NCBI GenBank assembly: GCA_036924285.1
Contig: JAYKYS010000001.1
Span: 41,415,501 to 41,479,500 of the forward strand
Direction of reading: 5' to 3'
Length of the DNA stretch: 64,000 nt
Source of the DNA: Asterella californica
Taxonomy: Eukaryota > Streptophyta > Marchantiopsida > Marchantiales > Aytoniaceae
Both the position numbers and the translations under genes were made by a program. This document shows, one piece after another, positions 21,601-34,189 of this stretch (position 1 is its first letter; each line of letters starts with the position of its first letter). Under the pieces are notes generated by a model, which had not been told where the DNA came from, searched no databases, and saw nothing but the letters and a program-made list of their open reading frames with translations.

Positions 21601-24510
21601 AGCGGAGTGGAGTGAGTGCGAAAGGAGGGGAGGGAAGAGAGTGTTAGTTGAGAGGGTGGAGTGTGTCTGGTGGGTTAGTGCAGATTTGTTTGTATATATT
21701 TGTTTGTTTTTGTTTTAGAATTGATACATTTTGTAAAAAATTGAGTGAGTATAAATAGTTTTAGATTTTTTCGAGTTAATAGAGTTTTTGAGAGATTTTG
21801 TTTACATATAGTGTGTTAATTATCTTTAGAGAATTAGGATTTTTTATTTTTGGATATCGTCTCTTTTCTAGCTATGAGTATTCTTTCTCTCATGAGATCA
21901 AGACTGATCCTCATACATATTATGTCCGGCGTGCGGTCAATTATTTGCCTCGCAAGAGATAAAGTCTCATGTAGGAAAGATGCACAAGGGCTATGATTGA
22001 ATCACATAGGATGCCCTGGTTAGCCGAGAGCGGAGGTCTACACGTGCCGTCAATATGACACTGTTAGCCCCTTCTTCCTCGAGTTCATCTTGAGAGTGGT
22101 TGAGAGTCCACACTGATATTATTCTAGGATTGTTTGAGATGAGTTTTCATTGTTTGTGTTTGTTCCATTGGCTAGCTCGTGCACTCCGTGACGAAGTGAG
22201 ATAGACATTCCATCTACCTCTCGACATGTTGGCACGGAACATCAAGGACGAGACGGCGTGGTTATTGTTCTTCTTACTATCTCGTTGTGCCTCCATTATA
22301 CTAGAGGTGGCAGAGTGAGACATTAGGAGGTGAAGGCCCATCTTTGGAGATTCTGTACTGGTGATTGGACGGCCTTACATGAAGAATCAATATGTGTTAC
22401 ACGAGATAGGAGTGTGTCTGTCTCTACACGTGACGTATCGTTTTCCGCTCCCATACTACGCTGTAGGATGTTAGATTAGATTGGAGAGTATAGTAGAGCT
22501 GCTAGAACGTTGCATCCTTTGTCAATGACATGTCTTACTGAGGAGACAATCACTTCATTGCATTTTCTTCACTTCCCAATGGGTGATCCTCCACCACCTG
22601 AGGTTCAAGACTATCAACCTGACGAGCCATTATGTCTCGATAGATCTTTGTTTGCCGAGGTCGTATGTACAGCTCCACATCTATCTTCTAGAGGTCTGTA
22701 TGGGATGATCTACGAGCATCTACGAGATTGTTGTCAGACAGACGATCCCTTTAGTGGTTTCACAGAGCTTTTTCAGATAGCGGCAGTAGTAGCTCAAGGA
22801 CATATTTCCACATTCTATAGCTCAGGTATTGAGGGCAGCTAGACTTTTGGCCATGATAAAGGATGATGGAGAGATTCGACTGATAATAATCGATAATATT
22901 CTCTTACAACTTATTAGTCGTACCATTGCTCTTCAACTTCAAGATACTTTTCAAGACCACCTTTGTCCACATCAGTTTGGAGTTGCGACGCCTGGAGGTT
23001 GTTCATGGATGGCAGCGGATCTTTGACGAGTCTAGTTCTCTTCGTGCGATTGTTTTATGGTTCTTTTGTCCTCTACCAAGACGGTCTTTCCATAAACGAG
23101 GTTACAGTCATCAGCTCCGCTGTAGGTACTCATCAAGGAGACCCTTTGGGTGGAACCTTCTTTGTCTTAGCTCACTATAGAGCTCTCTTAACCGTGTGAT
23201 GTCTTTGATCATCGCGTCTCTCAATTGACCTTGGTAGGGTTGAGAGTGAAGATATCAAAGTGCAGGGCTTGATCTTCCATAGATAATCCGTCGGACCTCC
23301 AGCTCTCAGAGAGATTTGTTACACCTAGAGATATGTATCCTTGGAGTATCGGTGGGTTCAGACGACTTTGTCTCTCGGTTCTTGGATGTTGCTCTGGCGG
23401 AGGACGTTTTGTATATTGAGGATCTCTCTAAGTCAGAGGACCTCGAGGTTGTCTTTGGTATCCTTTCCTCTTGCATTGCAAGTCGTCCGAGTTACTTAAA
23501 GCACAATATCTTCATCTCTTATCTTCATCTCGCGCCTTAGAGAGTTTGATAGGAGGATCATGAGGTCTTTGGTGACATCTTAGGACTGAAGATCTTTGAG
23601 TGTGTGATAAGACCTCTCGCACGTAGATAGACATTACGGTCAATATCATGTGACGGGGTGGGTTTATTATCTATGGAGGAGACTACTCTGGTAGCTTTTT
23701 TGGGTAGTTGGGCTCTCTCAACACCTTGGCTCTATTGTCGTTTTCTCATGCGAGATAAATCTATTCTGGAGAGCTATGTGACAAGGTGGAAGATGGTTCT
23801 TATCCGCTACAGATGTGTCTTTGTAAGACAAGAGATAGTTTGACTCTTGAGGCACGTGAGACACATTCTCAATTTGACACCTTAGCTATGGATGGATCTC
23901 GTGGACTGTAGTCCTCTCTGATGAGACACCACTTCCAGCAGGTTCTTCATGCGCTCTTAGTTGATCCTCTCATCTCACAAGATACTAGAGCTCGACTCCA
24001 CTCTTGTTCGAACAAGGACGTAAGCTCTTGGTTCATAACATGATCTTGCATTAGAGCGTTTCGACTCGCACAGACTATCTTCGTACATCGACGAGGTTCC
24101 ATCTAGACTCCGTCCAGCCTATTGCTTTGGCACTGTCCACTTGTGAGTGTGGTGTCTCGCTTGACACCTTCGGTCGACACCTTGCGGTGGAGAGCGAATA
24201 TCTACCCATGATGCCATCAAGACGTTGTGTTTGTCTATAACACGGGAGAGCAATTACATGACATGAAGAGAGCGTTAGTATGATCTTCAGACGGTAGAGT
24301 AAATGAGAGCTAACATGTACATGATGAGGGAGGATCAGGTCTCAGTTGCAGATGTGGTTGTCACGGATCTGACACGGGACTCTATGGCTGTACAAGTGAT
24401 CATTCATCCTCCAAGATGAGCTACAAGTGTGACGACAGCAGTGAAGATGACCAAGTATACAAGTATGCAGGAGGGACATCGCTTCATCGCTTATGACATT
24501 TTCTCTCATT
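21600..24510 (+). mobile_element. Decayed LINE, copy A (family shared with 59.6-62.88 kb)
   Basis: This region aligns by eye with 59605-62740 through most of its length. Interrupted plus-strand frames keep reverse-transcriptase landmarks: YEHLRD near 22720, a fingers-like stretch (RLLAMIKDDGEIR) at 22840-22880, HQFGVATPGG near 22972-23000, and motif B GTHQGDPLGG near 23120-23150. Between 22998 and 23002 about 130 bp are missing relative to copy B, removing motif A and its catalytic Asp. Further on there are traces of a C-terminal H...C..GG.R motif. Many stops and frameshifts are present, so it is dead. It ends earlier than copy B. Confidence 0.75.
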
Positions 24511-27150
24511 TCCATCCAACCTAGTCATTTTGACCAAAAAGAATCATTTTGATTATAGAGCAGAATTGTTTACATTCATTTTCTCCACTGCAGTGCGAAT
24601 AGTTTACAATAAGCTCCAATAACAAGAAGAGTGCTATCGCAGAATTGATTATCAAAGAAGTAAGAAGGTCTAGGAAGTCTCTACACGAATGAATACTTTT
24701 TGTGTTCACATCTCACACCCATGAGACAGAATTACTAACGAGCTTTTTACAACAGTAAGGCCGAAGACTATCTATGAAGAAGAAACCTCTATGCACAGTT
24801 CGAGTCTTCCTCATGATGATTTCAGAAAGATTATGTTTACAAAATTCAACGGATATTGTTTATCTTAGATGGCAAAAGATACTAGTCTAGCTGGCACTGG
24901 TGTGTACAACCAACCCAAGAGACTGTCAGAAAATACCACCTCTTGCTATAATATTCAGATGAACTTTCCCGTCCTAAATAATTTTAGCTTGTGACAACAT
25001 AGAATTGTACAGAGCATTTTTAGTCCCCATGGATGTAGATTATATTATCAGCAGATATATTGCGCTCTCGTTACATGTAACCCAGATGTTATCATTATAA
25101 TGCAAGCTTGTTACGTGGTACTCAGATATAGTCCAAGGACTATTCTATCACTTTATAAAACAATAAATATGATTCTCTTCACTCAAATGTATGTCTGGTC
25201 TGGATGATTATTTTATACATGATTATTTGAAACCAAATCATTTGAGAATCACTTTGGACTAAATCACTTTAGAACCGATCACCTTTTATATCAATATAGA
25301 AGAAAAGTATTTATTTAATCATTTGTCATGCAGATTTACAGATTAACCACAAAACAATTAAATCATATGATATTAGGTACACTCTCTAATATTCAACTGG
25401 GTCAATTAGAACCAAACTATTGGAAGCAAGAACTGAACCCAACTGTTTTGAATCGAACCGTCTTGTCTTTTACCCTTTACCGAACCGAAATGAAACCAAG
25501 CCTTTTGATCTGAAACTGAACTAAAACCGAACCAAGAAATCGGTTAGGTTCTGAACCGAACCAAGACAAACCCCCCAGGCGATAACTCAGATCCGAGCAA
25601 AAAGCTCGCAAAAAGTATCCACAACTGCCGCAAGTAGACTACAGTAGCACAAGTGTTGACTTGTGCAGGCAGGGTAGACTTGTTTACGCAGTACAGTCCG
25701 CACTCTCTAATTGTTCTTCCTATAAGCGTTATATTCTTTAGTTGGTACAAGAAATACAATATAGTCCTACAATGAAACAAAGAAAAATTGTCAAAAGATT
25801 ATGCTTTTGAGATTGAAATATATTTGTTGTTAATGTATATCGCTAATTGTTATAGTGATTATAGTATCGCGACAGACAAATATATGACGAATACACCTAC
25901 AGTATCTTGTATACTTTCTTAAGACTATCTAGTAACAGAAGTTCTTAAAGAAAGCATTTTTTTGGTTTGAAACGAGAAATAATTCCACAAGGAGACTATG
26001 GAAGAAAGCCAAGATTCCACGTGTTGATTACATAAGACTTTGCAAAACAAATCTCTCTAATCCTTATACTAGGTATTCCTTGATAGTTACTAATTTTAAT
26101 TACAGGATGCATTGTTCCCTATAAAATTTGGTTCAGTAAATTTGGCTAGCTATAACTTATGACCAATCATCCGATCTTTGTTGCCTCTCAGTCGATGTGA
26201 CAGTTTTTTATCGAGTAATTTTGAAACTTATACAATCATCGAGACAGTTGGACGTTTGTGACTTGACTTAGGAGACAACTGGCTCTTCAAGTGATCTTTG
26301 TTGACCATTCAGTTGGTGCGAAGGTTTCTGTTGTGTAATTGATGCATTTATTTCTCGTTAATGAAGGTGGAGTACTGAGGCATTTGTGAAATGACTTGGA
26401 AGACAAATCTTACTTCACTGGATTGTTGAGCCTCAGCCGATGCGACGAAGAACCATTCTTGGTGATGGAAGCGCGTGGTGACTTCCGTGTAGGTAGACCA
26501 GTCGTCCTTGCTCATTTTTGGGTATTTTTTGAGGTCTCTTTATCTTACTTCTTGCAGATTTACCTCAATCATATGCACTGTACTTGCTGTTGATTTAACC
26601 TTGATCCTTTGCACAGTTTGTTTTCTACATTATCCACTGTCCTTGACTTTTGCTTCCGAATGCTAACTTCATGCACAGATTGAGAGAGTTGGATGTTGAC
26701 GGAACCTGGTGTTTAGTTCGCATAGGCACCAAGATCACTCTGTTTGTAGGCTTGTTGTCGTTTGTAGCATGTACATTCTCCACCTTGGAATCTTTGTTGA
26801 TTTTAAATTTTGGTTCACTCTTTGCTTCGCTATTATCTTTGTATTGAGTGGCTTTACTCTTTCTTGGCTTGGCTTGGTTTAGACACGATATTTCTTTGGT
26901 CTTCTACATGTATGTACTTTACAATATGCCGAGAAAGCACAATAAACAAAAGAGTTTTATAGAATCCGGTTTCACATCAAATAAGCCATATGTGCCCTAC
27001 GTTCCGTCTAGTGAAATCGATGAAACCTCAGGAGATGCACAAACCCTCACACGACGAGAAATAGAAGAGAACTGTTGAAACTTCAAAGAGTCGTGGCTTA
27101 TAGATTTTAACTAGATATAATATAAGAAACATTGAAACAAACGCGCGAGT
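24511..27150. other. AT-rich intergenic region, no recognised gene
   Basis: Only short open frames are present (for example 26650-26847, 26848-27078). Between 25425 and 25566 there are many AACCGAACC/GGTTCGGTT-type motifs, a composition often seen in plant repeats. Possible acceptors with short frames at 26550-27075 do not add up to a recognisable protein. Confidence 0.4.
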
Positions 27151-27425
27151 GCATCTTAAGCTTTCTTGGACGTATCACAATCCTGAATGTGATCGATCAT
27201 CGATGCTGAAACTATCAACGCGATGTAGTGAATCGTCTGATACGAGCACTTCTTCCACTCCTTGAATTTCGGATCAGAAATTGGTACTTCAGGCGCTTTC
27301 TCCTCCTCAGTGATAAGATCCCATAGATCTTGTCTTTGCAGGAAGGTCATCATCCGGAACTTCCATACTTGGTAGTTGTTCTTGTCGAGCCTCTCTTCAG
27401 TAATCAAAGACACGGACTCCGCCAT
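27130..27425 (-). pseudogene. Ty1/copia gag, N-terminal part
   Basis: The minus-strand frame begins MAESVSLITEERLDKNNYQV and continues with FLQRQDLWDLI and FKEWKKCSYQTIHYI, the pattern of the copia Gag N-terminus (DUF4219/UBN2 type). The frame stops after DTSKKA where the family has Trp, and similar sequence (DALARLFQ) continues beyond the stop. It is therefore a truncated, nonsense-mutated gag. No protease, integrase or RT of this element is seen nearby. Confidence 0.75.
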
Positions 27426-27738
27426 AGCTACAATGTCAAAATTGCTCCGTTCTGTACGCAGAAAAACCTCACAGAACCTTCACGAAACTCGTCCGCCCAC
27501 ACCGTGTGATCAAGAGTTGTCACAAGTCACAATGAGGCGACTCCGCGAACTCCTCTTGCAGCGACAATGAAGAAAGAACCTGTCCGTGAACTGTAAGTGT
27601 ACAAAACATGACAGAAATATCGAAAGAACACACCAAGAAAAGTCGAAAGTAGACCAAATGAGGTCAGAAATGGATGTGCGACCCATCAAAATTTTCCAAA
27701 TTTTCCAATTGTTAGGCCCAAGTATCGATCTTTCTACA

Positions 27739-27751
27739 TGGTATCAGAGCA
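27739..27751 (+). promoter_or_regulatory. Copia-type primer-binding site (initiator tRNA-Met)
   Basis: TGGTATCAGAGC matches the initiator-Met primer-binding site used by most plant copia elements, preceded by an LTR-end-like CTTTCTACA. Its orientation is opposite to the gag at 27425, so the copia remnants here are rearranged or derive from two elements. Confidence 0.55.
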
Positions 27752-27762
27752 ATAGAGAGCGT

Positions 27763-29799
27763 TGTCCTGTTGTGGGACCAGTTAGTATGTAAACTACGTG
27801 TATAAGTGCGTTTTGCGCATAGTTGTAGAAGTTGTGGTGTAATGGGATCTAAAATTTTGCTCTTATGAGCTTAGAATGCTCTACTATTTGCTGGGGGTCT
27901 CCATGGGACAGAAAAGGACAAGGTTGAGTCGTTTAACTTCCCATTGGTCCTCCAAAAAGTGAAGATAACTTGTCATCTACCTAAGTGTGCGCTCTGGGAG
28001 GATCGGGGCACTTTGACGAGAAATTTTGGAGATCAGAGGGCATGGACGGAGAGCTTTCGACGGGAGGAGCAACCTGAGCTCAAATTTCACTCGATTTGGA
28101 AGTCCAGGGCATACGTTATGGCCATTTTAAGTTCATAGGTGATGGGAGTACATAGCTTTCTCTTCCGATTGTAAGATTAAGGAGTTTGAGTGATTGAGCC
28201 GTCAGATTGAGACCAGATTTCATGAGCTTGTATTCTGTCAGTTGCTGAAGCTCTGACCCCAAATTTCACCACCGGATGTTATGCGTATTGAGCGCAATGG
28301 CGATTTGAAGACGACGGGGTGCAGAAAGCTTTCAATCTGGAGCAGCAAGTTTGCTGATTTGTGGAGGATGATCCGAACGGTCAAATCGGCTGAAATTTCC
28401 TGAGTAGTGAGTTTACCCTTCTGATTTAATAGCACATGAAGTTTGAGTGGAAGTGGACGGTTCATTTTGACGAAGAAGTTTCTGTCCTGAATCTGAGATT
28501 GGAAGTGCGTGTTAGTTTCTGTGAATTTGTGTTAATTGTGGGAGGAGATCTAACCGTCAGATCTTCCTGAAATTTGATCTGTAAGTAGAGATTTTAGTAT
28601 CCTACCTACGTGGCAAGTTTGAGAGGAGACTGAGCTGTAGATCTGTACCTATCAGGTGTGAAAGTTCGCTGTTTTTTCTGCCGAGTTGTATCGGCAACGA
28701 TATCTACTCTAAGTCTCGAGTCTTGTTAGCGGCAGCTGGCAGAAAAGCATCCAGTGTGACGTTTGTATTGCTTTGGGGTGTATTCTAGGCGTAGATAAGA
28801 CTTTAGCGACCTACGTTATAACCACGTCATGTGGTTGTCAAGTTCGCACTCAACGTGGCAAAGTGCGATCCTTGACTTGTAAAGTCGACTACCTGTCTAG
28901 CCTAGTCTCTAGTATTGAAACATGTTACGGTGCATGCATTGAACCTTTCACCCAGTCGACCTACACGTGGATGAGTATGACGGCACCAAATATGCGATGT
29001 GCATGTGTGCCACCTCATCAGCCCGTGTGGCTTGGGTTGCTCGGTTAGTGAGATTGCACCTATCCTTGTTTTGTGTTCGAAATTTTTAAGCAAAGGAGAG
29101 TGATCTGTGTAGGGGCATTCGACCTTGGGAAATTCAAGAGATTGTTCGTGGAGAGATCGAGATGATCCTATGAGATTGTATTGATGTTGTGCGGATCGAG
29201 ATACCCTTGTAGTTGGAGTGCAAATGTTGTGAGAGATGGACGAAGGACTCTACTTACCGCCCAGATTCCCTTTTCGAAACCCTTTCTAGATTAAACTGAT
29301 GTACATGGAACGAGTTCATTTCCAATAGTTTTTGATAGGATCCTTCGGTCATAACTTTACCGCGCAAATCATGCTCTCGCCCGTCCTTGTTATCTTACCT
29401 GTTGTCACTTACGGCCAAGAATGGGATCTTACCGTCTTTATCTTCATCTAATGAAGGATGGATCTAAATCAGCTCCCTCCTGTAAACTTTAACACCGAGT
29501 GCGAGATAAGACACATTTGTCGACCCAAAGCCATGTACGAAGCCTTAGTAGTGAGAAACTTCGGAGAGGAATACTACCGAGAGATCATGTCATAAACGGG
29601 CATATCCCGTTTGTCGTGCCCATGGTCATCCAACGTTTTCGTGTGGTTATCTTGACCCTTTACTGAGGGAAAGAAAGTGCTTAGATATCGAGGAAGTCAG
29701 AGAGAAATCTACGTGATACTAGTCGCTCTGCTGTGCATCGATCGCTAGCCACAGCCAGAAGGTACGCCCTTGCTCAAAGGAAAGGCTCTCGCTACGACA
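27763..29799 (+). repeat. 5' LTR of the Ty3/gypsy element
   Basis: This 2037-bp LTR matches 37702-39745 with a few percent differences. It contains a 91-codon sense frame (28773-29048) that is also open in the 3' LTR, and several degenerate copies of an ACCGTCAGAT...GAAATTT motif. Confidence 0.92.
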
Positions 29800-29800
29800 T

Positions 29801-29818
29801 ATTTGGTGCTTCCACTGA
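29801..29818 (+). promoter_or_regulatory. Primer-binding site of the Ty3/gypsy element
   Basis: ATTTGGTGCTTCCACTGAG follows the 5' LTR within one or two bases. The position and the TGG start fit a tRNA primer-binding site; the tRNA is not assigned. Confidence 0.55.
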
Positions 29819-29916
29819 GAGAACGCTTTGAGGTGGTTGAGTGAGTTGTTGCCGAGGAGCGTCAAGTATGAATCTTCTCGAAGCAATGAGGACGAGTTCG
29901 GGAGTATATTTGTGAG

Positions 29917-30646
29917 ATGGAGGTAAATCGTGTGCCTGAGACAGAGATGATTTCTAGTTTCGAGTTGGCTGTGATACATGAGATCCGTAATCAAGTGACA
30001 AAGCTGAAGGATGCACGTACGAGTTCTTGGAAGGAGTATGAGAAGAGGTTGAAGAGTGATTTTTTTGATGATGATGCGGATAGAGTAACCAAGAGAACGT
30101 TCTTGGAGTGGATAGAGCAGCGTCCAGAGAATGAGATGACACCAAATGAGTTGCTGCGTGAGTTTGAGAAACGGTTCTGTCAATTATCTCCATCCGAGAG
30201 GACGACGCTTGACTTAAAGAAGACAGAACTTTTTCTAGAAGCTGCTGATGAAAATCTAGAGGACAAGCTTTTCTTGATGCTAGCAGACAAGGGAAGAAGG
30301 AGGAGTGAGCACAGACTGGAGAAAGATAGAGGAAGCTGTTACTATTCTCACGAAGCATAAACGTGGAAGAGATAGAGCTGCAACCTTGAGGTCTGATGTC
30401 TCTTTAGCTCCATTGCCTAAGCCTGCCAATAACAAGATTGAAGATTCTGCAATCGATGAGTTGGTTAAGGGTCTGAGAGAGTTAAGAATAGAGATGGCAG
30501 GGCTAAAGCATAATCGAAGTCCTGGTGATACCAATACATCTTCAACTAGCAGAAATTTTGTTAGAAGATGTATCTGGTGTGACAGTACTGAACACCAACG
30601 TCAGGATTGTGAGGAGTTTTCTGAGTTCTCAGAACCAGAGTCGTGA
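29917..30646 (+). pseudogene. gag of the Ty3/gypsy element, frameshifted
   Basis: The first frame (29917-30360) is charged and shows a capsid-like stretch (MTPNELLREFEKRFCQL). A frameshift near 30300 moves to a second frame (30305-30646) that ends with a zinc knuckle, CIWCDSTEHQRQDC (CX2CX4HX4C). The order, capsid then knuckle, is normal here, unlike the element at 3.4-4.5 kb. Confidence 0.75.
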
Positions 30647-32030
30647 ATTTTAGAGATGAAAAGATTCATCTCGTCCAAACTGATGCACCGTTGAGTACCA
30701 ACTTTGGTAAGGGAGGAATGAAGAGCTTGGTGAGAGGTCAAGTTGGTATAGCTACGGTAATACGCACAATAGAGCTAGAAACATTTGCGATTGAAGTAGA
30801 TGTACCGGTTGTAGCAGCTGTTAAGAGCGATATAGTTGAAGTTCCACGAGAAGTAATGTTACGAGGTGCGGAGGCAATTCGCCGCATTATTGGATGGGAT
30901 GATCTTGTAGAGGCAGGGTGTGTCAAAGCTTATCTGATACAAGAGAAGCATGTAAGCTGGCAGGATGCGATTGTGGAAGAGAAAAAGAGACGTGATGATG
31001 ATGTTGCTGATCCGGAGGAGGCTACAAGGAGAACCAGAGCCACTAAGAGGAGAGGGCAACAAGAGGCATCACCTTCCGATATCCCTTCGACGTCTCAAGG
31101 GACATCTACATCTGAACCTATGGTTGATGTTCTTATTCATGACGCGGAGATGAGAGAGAAAGACAAAGGAGCTTCTTCAAAGGGAAAAGGTAAAGCACCG
31201 ACCTACAGACTACAGTCTGATATTGAGACCAGCACCAACTTGAAGGATATTCTTGAAGAGAGAATTTTGGATGCAAAGATAGAATTTTCCTTGCGAGAGG
31301 CCTTGGGAATAGCAAAACGTGACTTTCATGAGTTGATCATAGATGTGATCAAGAGAAAGAGACAAATGACTGCAGATACAGTGATGGTGAAAGTATTGGA
31401 TACAGACATCACTGGGGAAGAAGATGAAGAGTTAGGTCTCATATTTGCCCAAAAGCATGTACTACAAGCGTCGAATGGAAGAGAGGCAAGAGTTTCAGAC
31501 TGTGCTGCAGAACATGACGACGAGAAGCAACATGAGAGTCACTATTCTCGAGCATATTGGGCTCGTGCAACTACAGAGACAAGGTCCGATTAGGTAACTT
31601 GTCAGAGGCTATAATGGCGTTGGTGGATCACGGTTCGGAGATTAATATCATGTCCAAAAACGTTTACGAGAAAGAGAAGTGGTCAATCGACACAGGACAT
31701 GGACGGGTTCTTCGTGCTGCTAACAACCAAAGAGGTGAACTTTTTGGTGCTTGTCCAGCTATCAAGACTCGGATAGGAGATGTAGAGATAGAACAAAACT
31801 TTTTTGTTCAAAGTGTAGCTGCTTATCTTGTGATCCTTGGTCAACCATACATTACTGCGTCTAGGATGGAGACGAAAGTAATGGACGATGGGTCTCATTA
31901 TGCTCGTATTAGAAGTCAAGATGGTACGAGGGCGGTACAGTTTCTTACTGTACGTACGGGTCATGAAAGGAACAGAGAGAAGCTGAGGGCTAGTCCCTTA
32001 AGGACCGACAAAGAGTTTTTGGATTTTTAA
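30643..32030 (+). pseudogene. Linker and aspartic protease of the Ty3/gypsy element
   Basis: A 316-residue hydrophilic linker frame (30643-31593) contains Lys/Glu-rich and low-complexity stretches. It overlaps a frame at 31557-32030 with the retropepsin motif ALVDHGSEINIM, where DHG replaces the usual DSG or DTG, followed by ILGQPYI, the usual second protease signature. The frame change lies near 31560-31590, so the polyprotein is broken here unless frameshifting occurs. Confidence 0.75.
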
Positions 32031-32089
32031 TTAGCACTCCTGTAGAGCGGGAGTATGGGAGTGTTGATAGGAGAAAGAGCTTTCCACTA

Positions 32090-34110
32090 GTGCCAGAAGA
32101 TGAAGAAGAGATGTTTAGGTGTGGATTTGCTCAATTTTCTGAAACATGTGTAAATAGATTTCGAGTGGTAGAAGAGATGGATAGTGTACAAAGACGATGT
32201 GTGAAGAAGCAGGAAGATCTCTTCAGAACTCAAGGAGTTTTGTTAGATCAGGAGTTCATTAACGGGATGTATGAAGAAGAGGGCTTTGAAAACACTCTTG
32301 AGGAGATTTTGTCGTTTATAAGCACCGATTCTTTGGTTAATGGATTAGTCGCGATCCGTTCACGTGAGTTATATGAGGAGATTACAAGATTCGTCGAGGA
32401 TGACTACAAGGTTCAAGTTCAGATGAAAAGAGATCATGAGTTGGAGTTAGAAAGGAGTAGAGTCATGAAACACCAAGAAGCGCAGGTTCATACAAAATAC
32501 AAGACTGTGGCGCGTAAAGTGAAGCCGGTGGCTATTCAACTACCTGAAGACTCTAACAAGCAAGTGGAACGAGCATCGACTGAACCAGTTCTGCGGGATT
32601 CACAAAGAGTAGGACACAAGTTCATAGAAGAGACACTCAAACGACTGCAAATTGGAGAGGGTGAGTTTCTCATTGAGGAAGAGAGGAAGTGTTTTCATGA
32701 GATGTTGAGAAGGCATGGAAAGGCTTTTGCTTTCAGTGCAGAAGAGATTGGATGTGCAGATACGAGTGTCGTAGCACCCATGGTGATCTTCACAGTACCA
32801 CATGTGCCTTGGGACTTGAAGTCTATATCAGTGCCACGAGCTATGTTGCCAAAGTTTGTTGAATTGTTGAAAGAGAAGATCGCATGGGTATTTTAGAGTC
32901 ATCTATGGGACCTTACTCGAGTCGGTGGTTTACTGTACCTAAGAAGTCAGGGGCTCTTAGGTTCATCCAAGACATGCAAAAGACTAACAAGGTGACTATT
33001 CGATCAGGACCCATAGTAGATGAAGTTGTAGAAGCTTTTGCTGGCCGTGCTATCTACTCAATTGGAGATTTATACTCTGGATATGATCAGTTCTAGTTGG
33101 CAATAGAGAGCAGAGATCTCACCACCATGCGTACTCCACTTGGGCTTGTAAGGATGTGCACATTATCACAAGGAGCGACAAACTCTGTTGCTCATGTGCA
33201 AAATGTAATGAATAGGATTTTGAGAGAATTCATTCCGAAGAAGACCATACCTTTCATAGATGATATTCCTATGAAAGGGTGTGCGGTCGAAGACAAGGAT
33301 GAGAAGCTGACTGAGGATGGATGTCAAAAATTTGTGGTTGATCATATTCACGATGTGGAGATGATCTTAACAAGACTTGAGGAGGTAAATCTCACTCTTT
33401 CAGCGGAGAAATCGAGCTTTGGAGTACCAGAGATTGTTGTTGTTGGTCATCTTTGTGGAGCTTTTGACCGACGTCCGAATCCATCAAAGGTTGATGCCAT
33501 AGGGAGGATGAAAGATTGTGCCAAAACCACAAAGGTTAGGAGATTCTTGGGAGCTTGTTTGTTTTATCGAGTGTGGATTCCTCATTTTGGTCATATGTCT
33601 GAACCATTGTATGAGTTGCTGAGGAAGCGAAGAAGGTTCACTTGGGCTGAGGAGCAGAGGGTCGCTATGGTGCGACTAAAACAAGCATTGAAATCACCAC
33701 CAGTTCTACGACAGTTAAGCTATGATTGTGGTAGATCCATAATAATTACTGTTGATACTAGTCCTATCGCTATAGGTTGAACAATAGGACAGGATGATGG
33801 TGAGGGAAAGAGGTTTGCAACAAGATTTGATGCTCGTATACTTACGGATCGACAAAGGAGATACCCTCAAGTCAAACGAGAGCTCAGGGGCGTTGTAACT
33901 GCAATGAAAGCTGAGAAGGAGTATCTCATTGGAGCACATGTACTACTTGAAACTGATTGCTTATCTTTGTTGGGAATGATAGCAACCTGCACAACGCCTG
34001 ATATTGCTATGTTACGTTGGATAGCTTACATTAGGTCGTTAAATCCAGAGTTGAGACACATAGCAAGGAAGATGAATTCGATGGCAGACATGTTGTCTAG
34101 AGCTAGGTAC
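32090..34110 (+). pseudogene. Reverse transcriptase and RNase H of the Ty3/gypsy element
   Basis: The RT starts within 32090-32896. It is frameshifted near 32880, continues at 32884-33096 (VPKKSGALRFIQD, SIGDLYSGYDQF), is interrupted by TAG at 33094-33096, and resumes at 33097-33780 with TPLGL, the LSQGATNS region and the catalytic FIDDIPMKG (the YxDD equivalent). It then has the tether region RRFLGACLFYR and the RNase H start VDTSPIAIG. A TGA at 33778 sits where the family has Trp. RNase H resumes beyond it with ETDCLSLL near 33950. The residues of the active sites are present, but the frame is broken at least three times. Confidence 0.85.
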
Positions 34111-34189
34111 TCTCAAGAAGAAGATATGGAGGCGGAAGATATGGATGAAGATGATGCAGAGGAAGGGCAAGTTCGACAACTATCAAGCG

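Noticed and set aside
29719..30534. Minus-strand frames of 84-154 codons over the gypsy gag
   Set aside because: They are mirror frames of the gag reading plus. The plus frames carry the zinc knuckle and the expected order.
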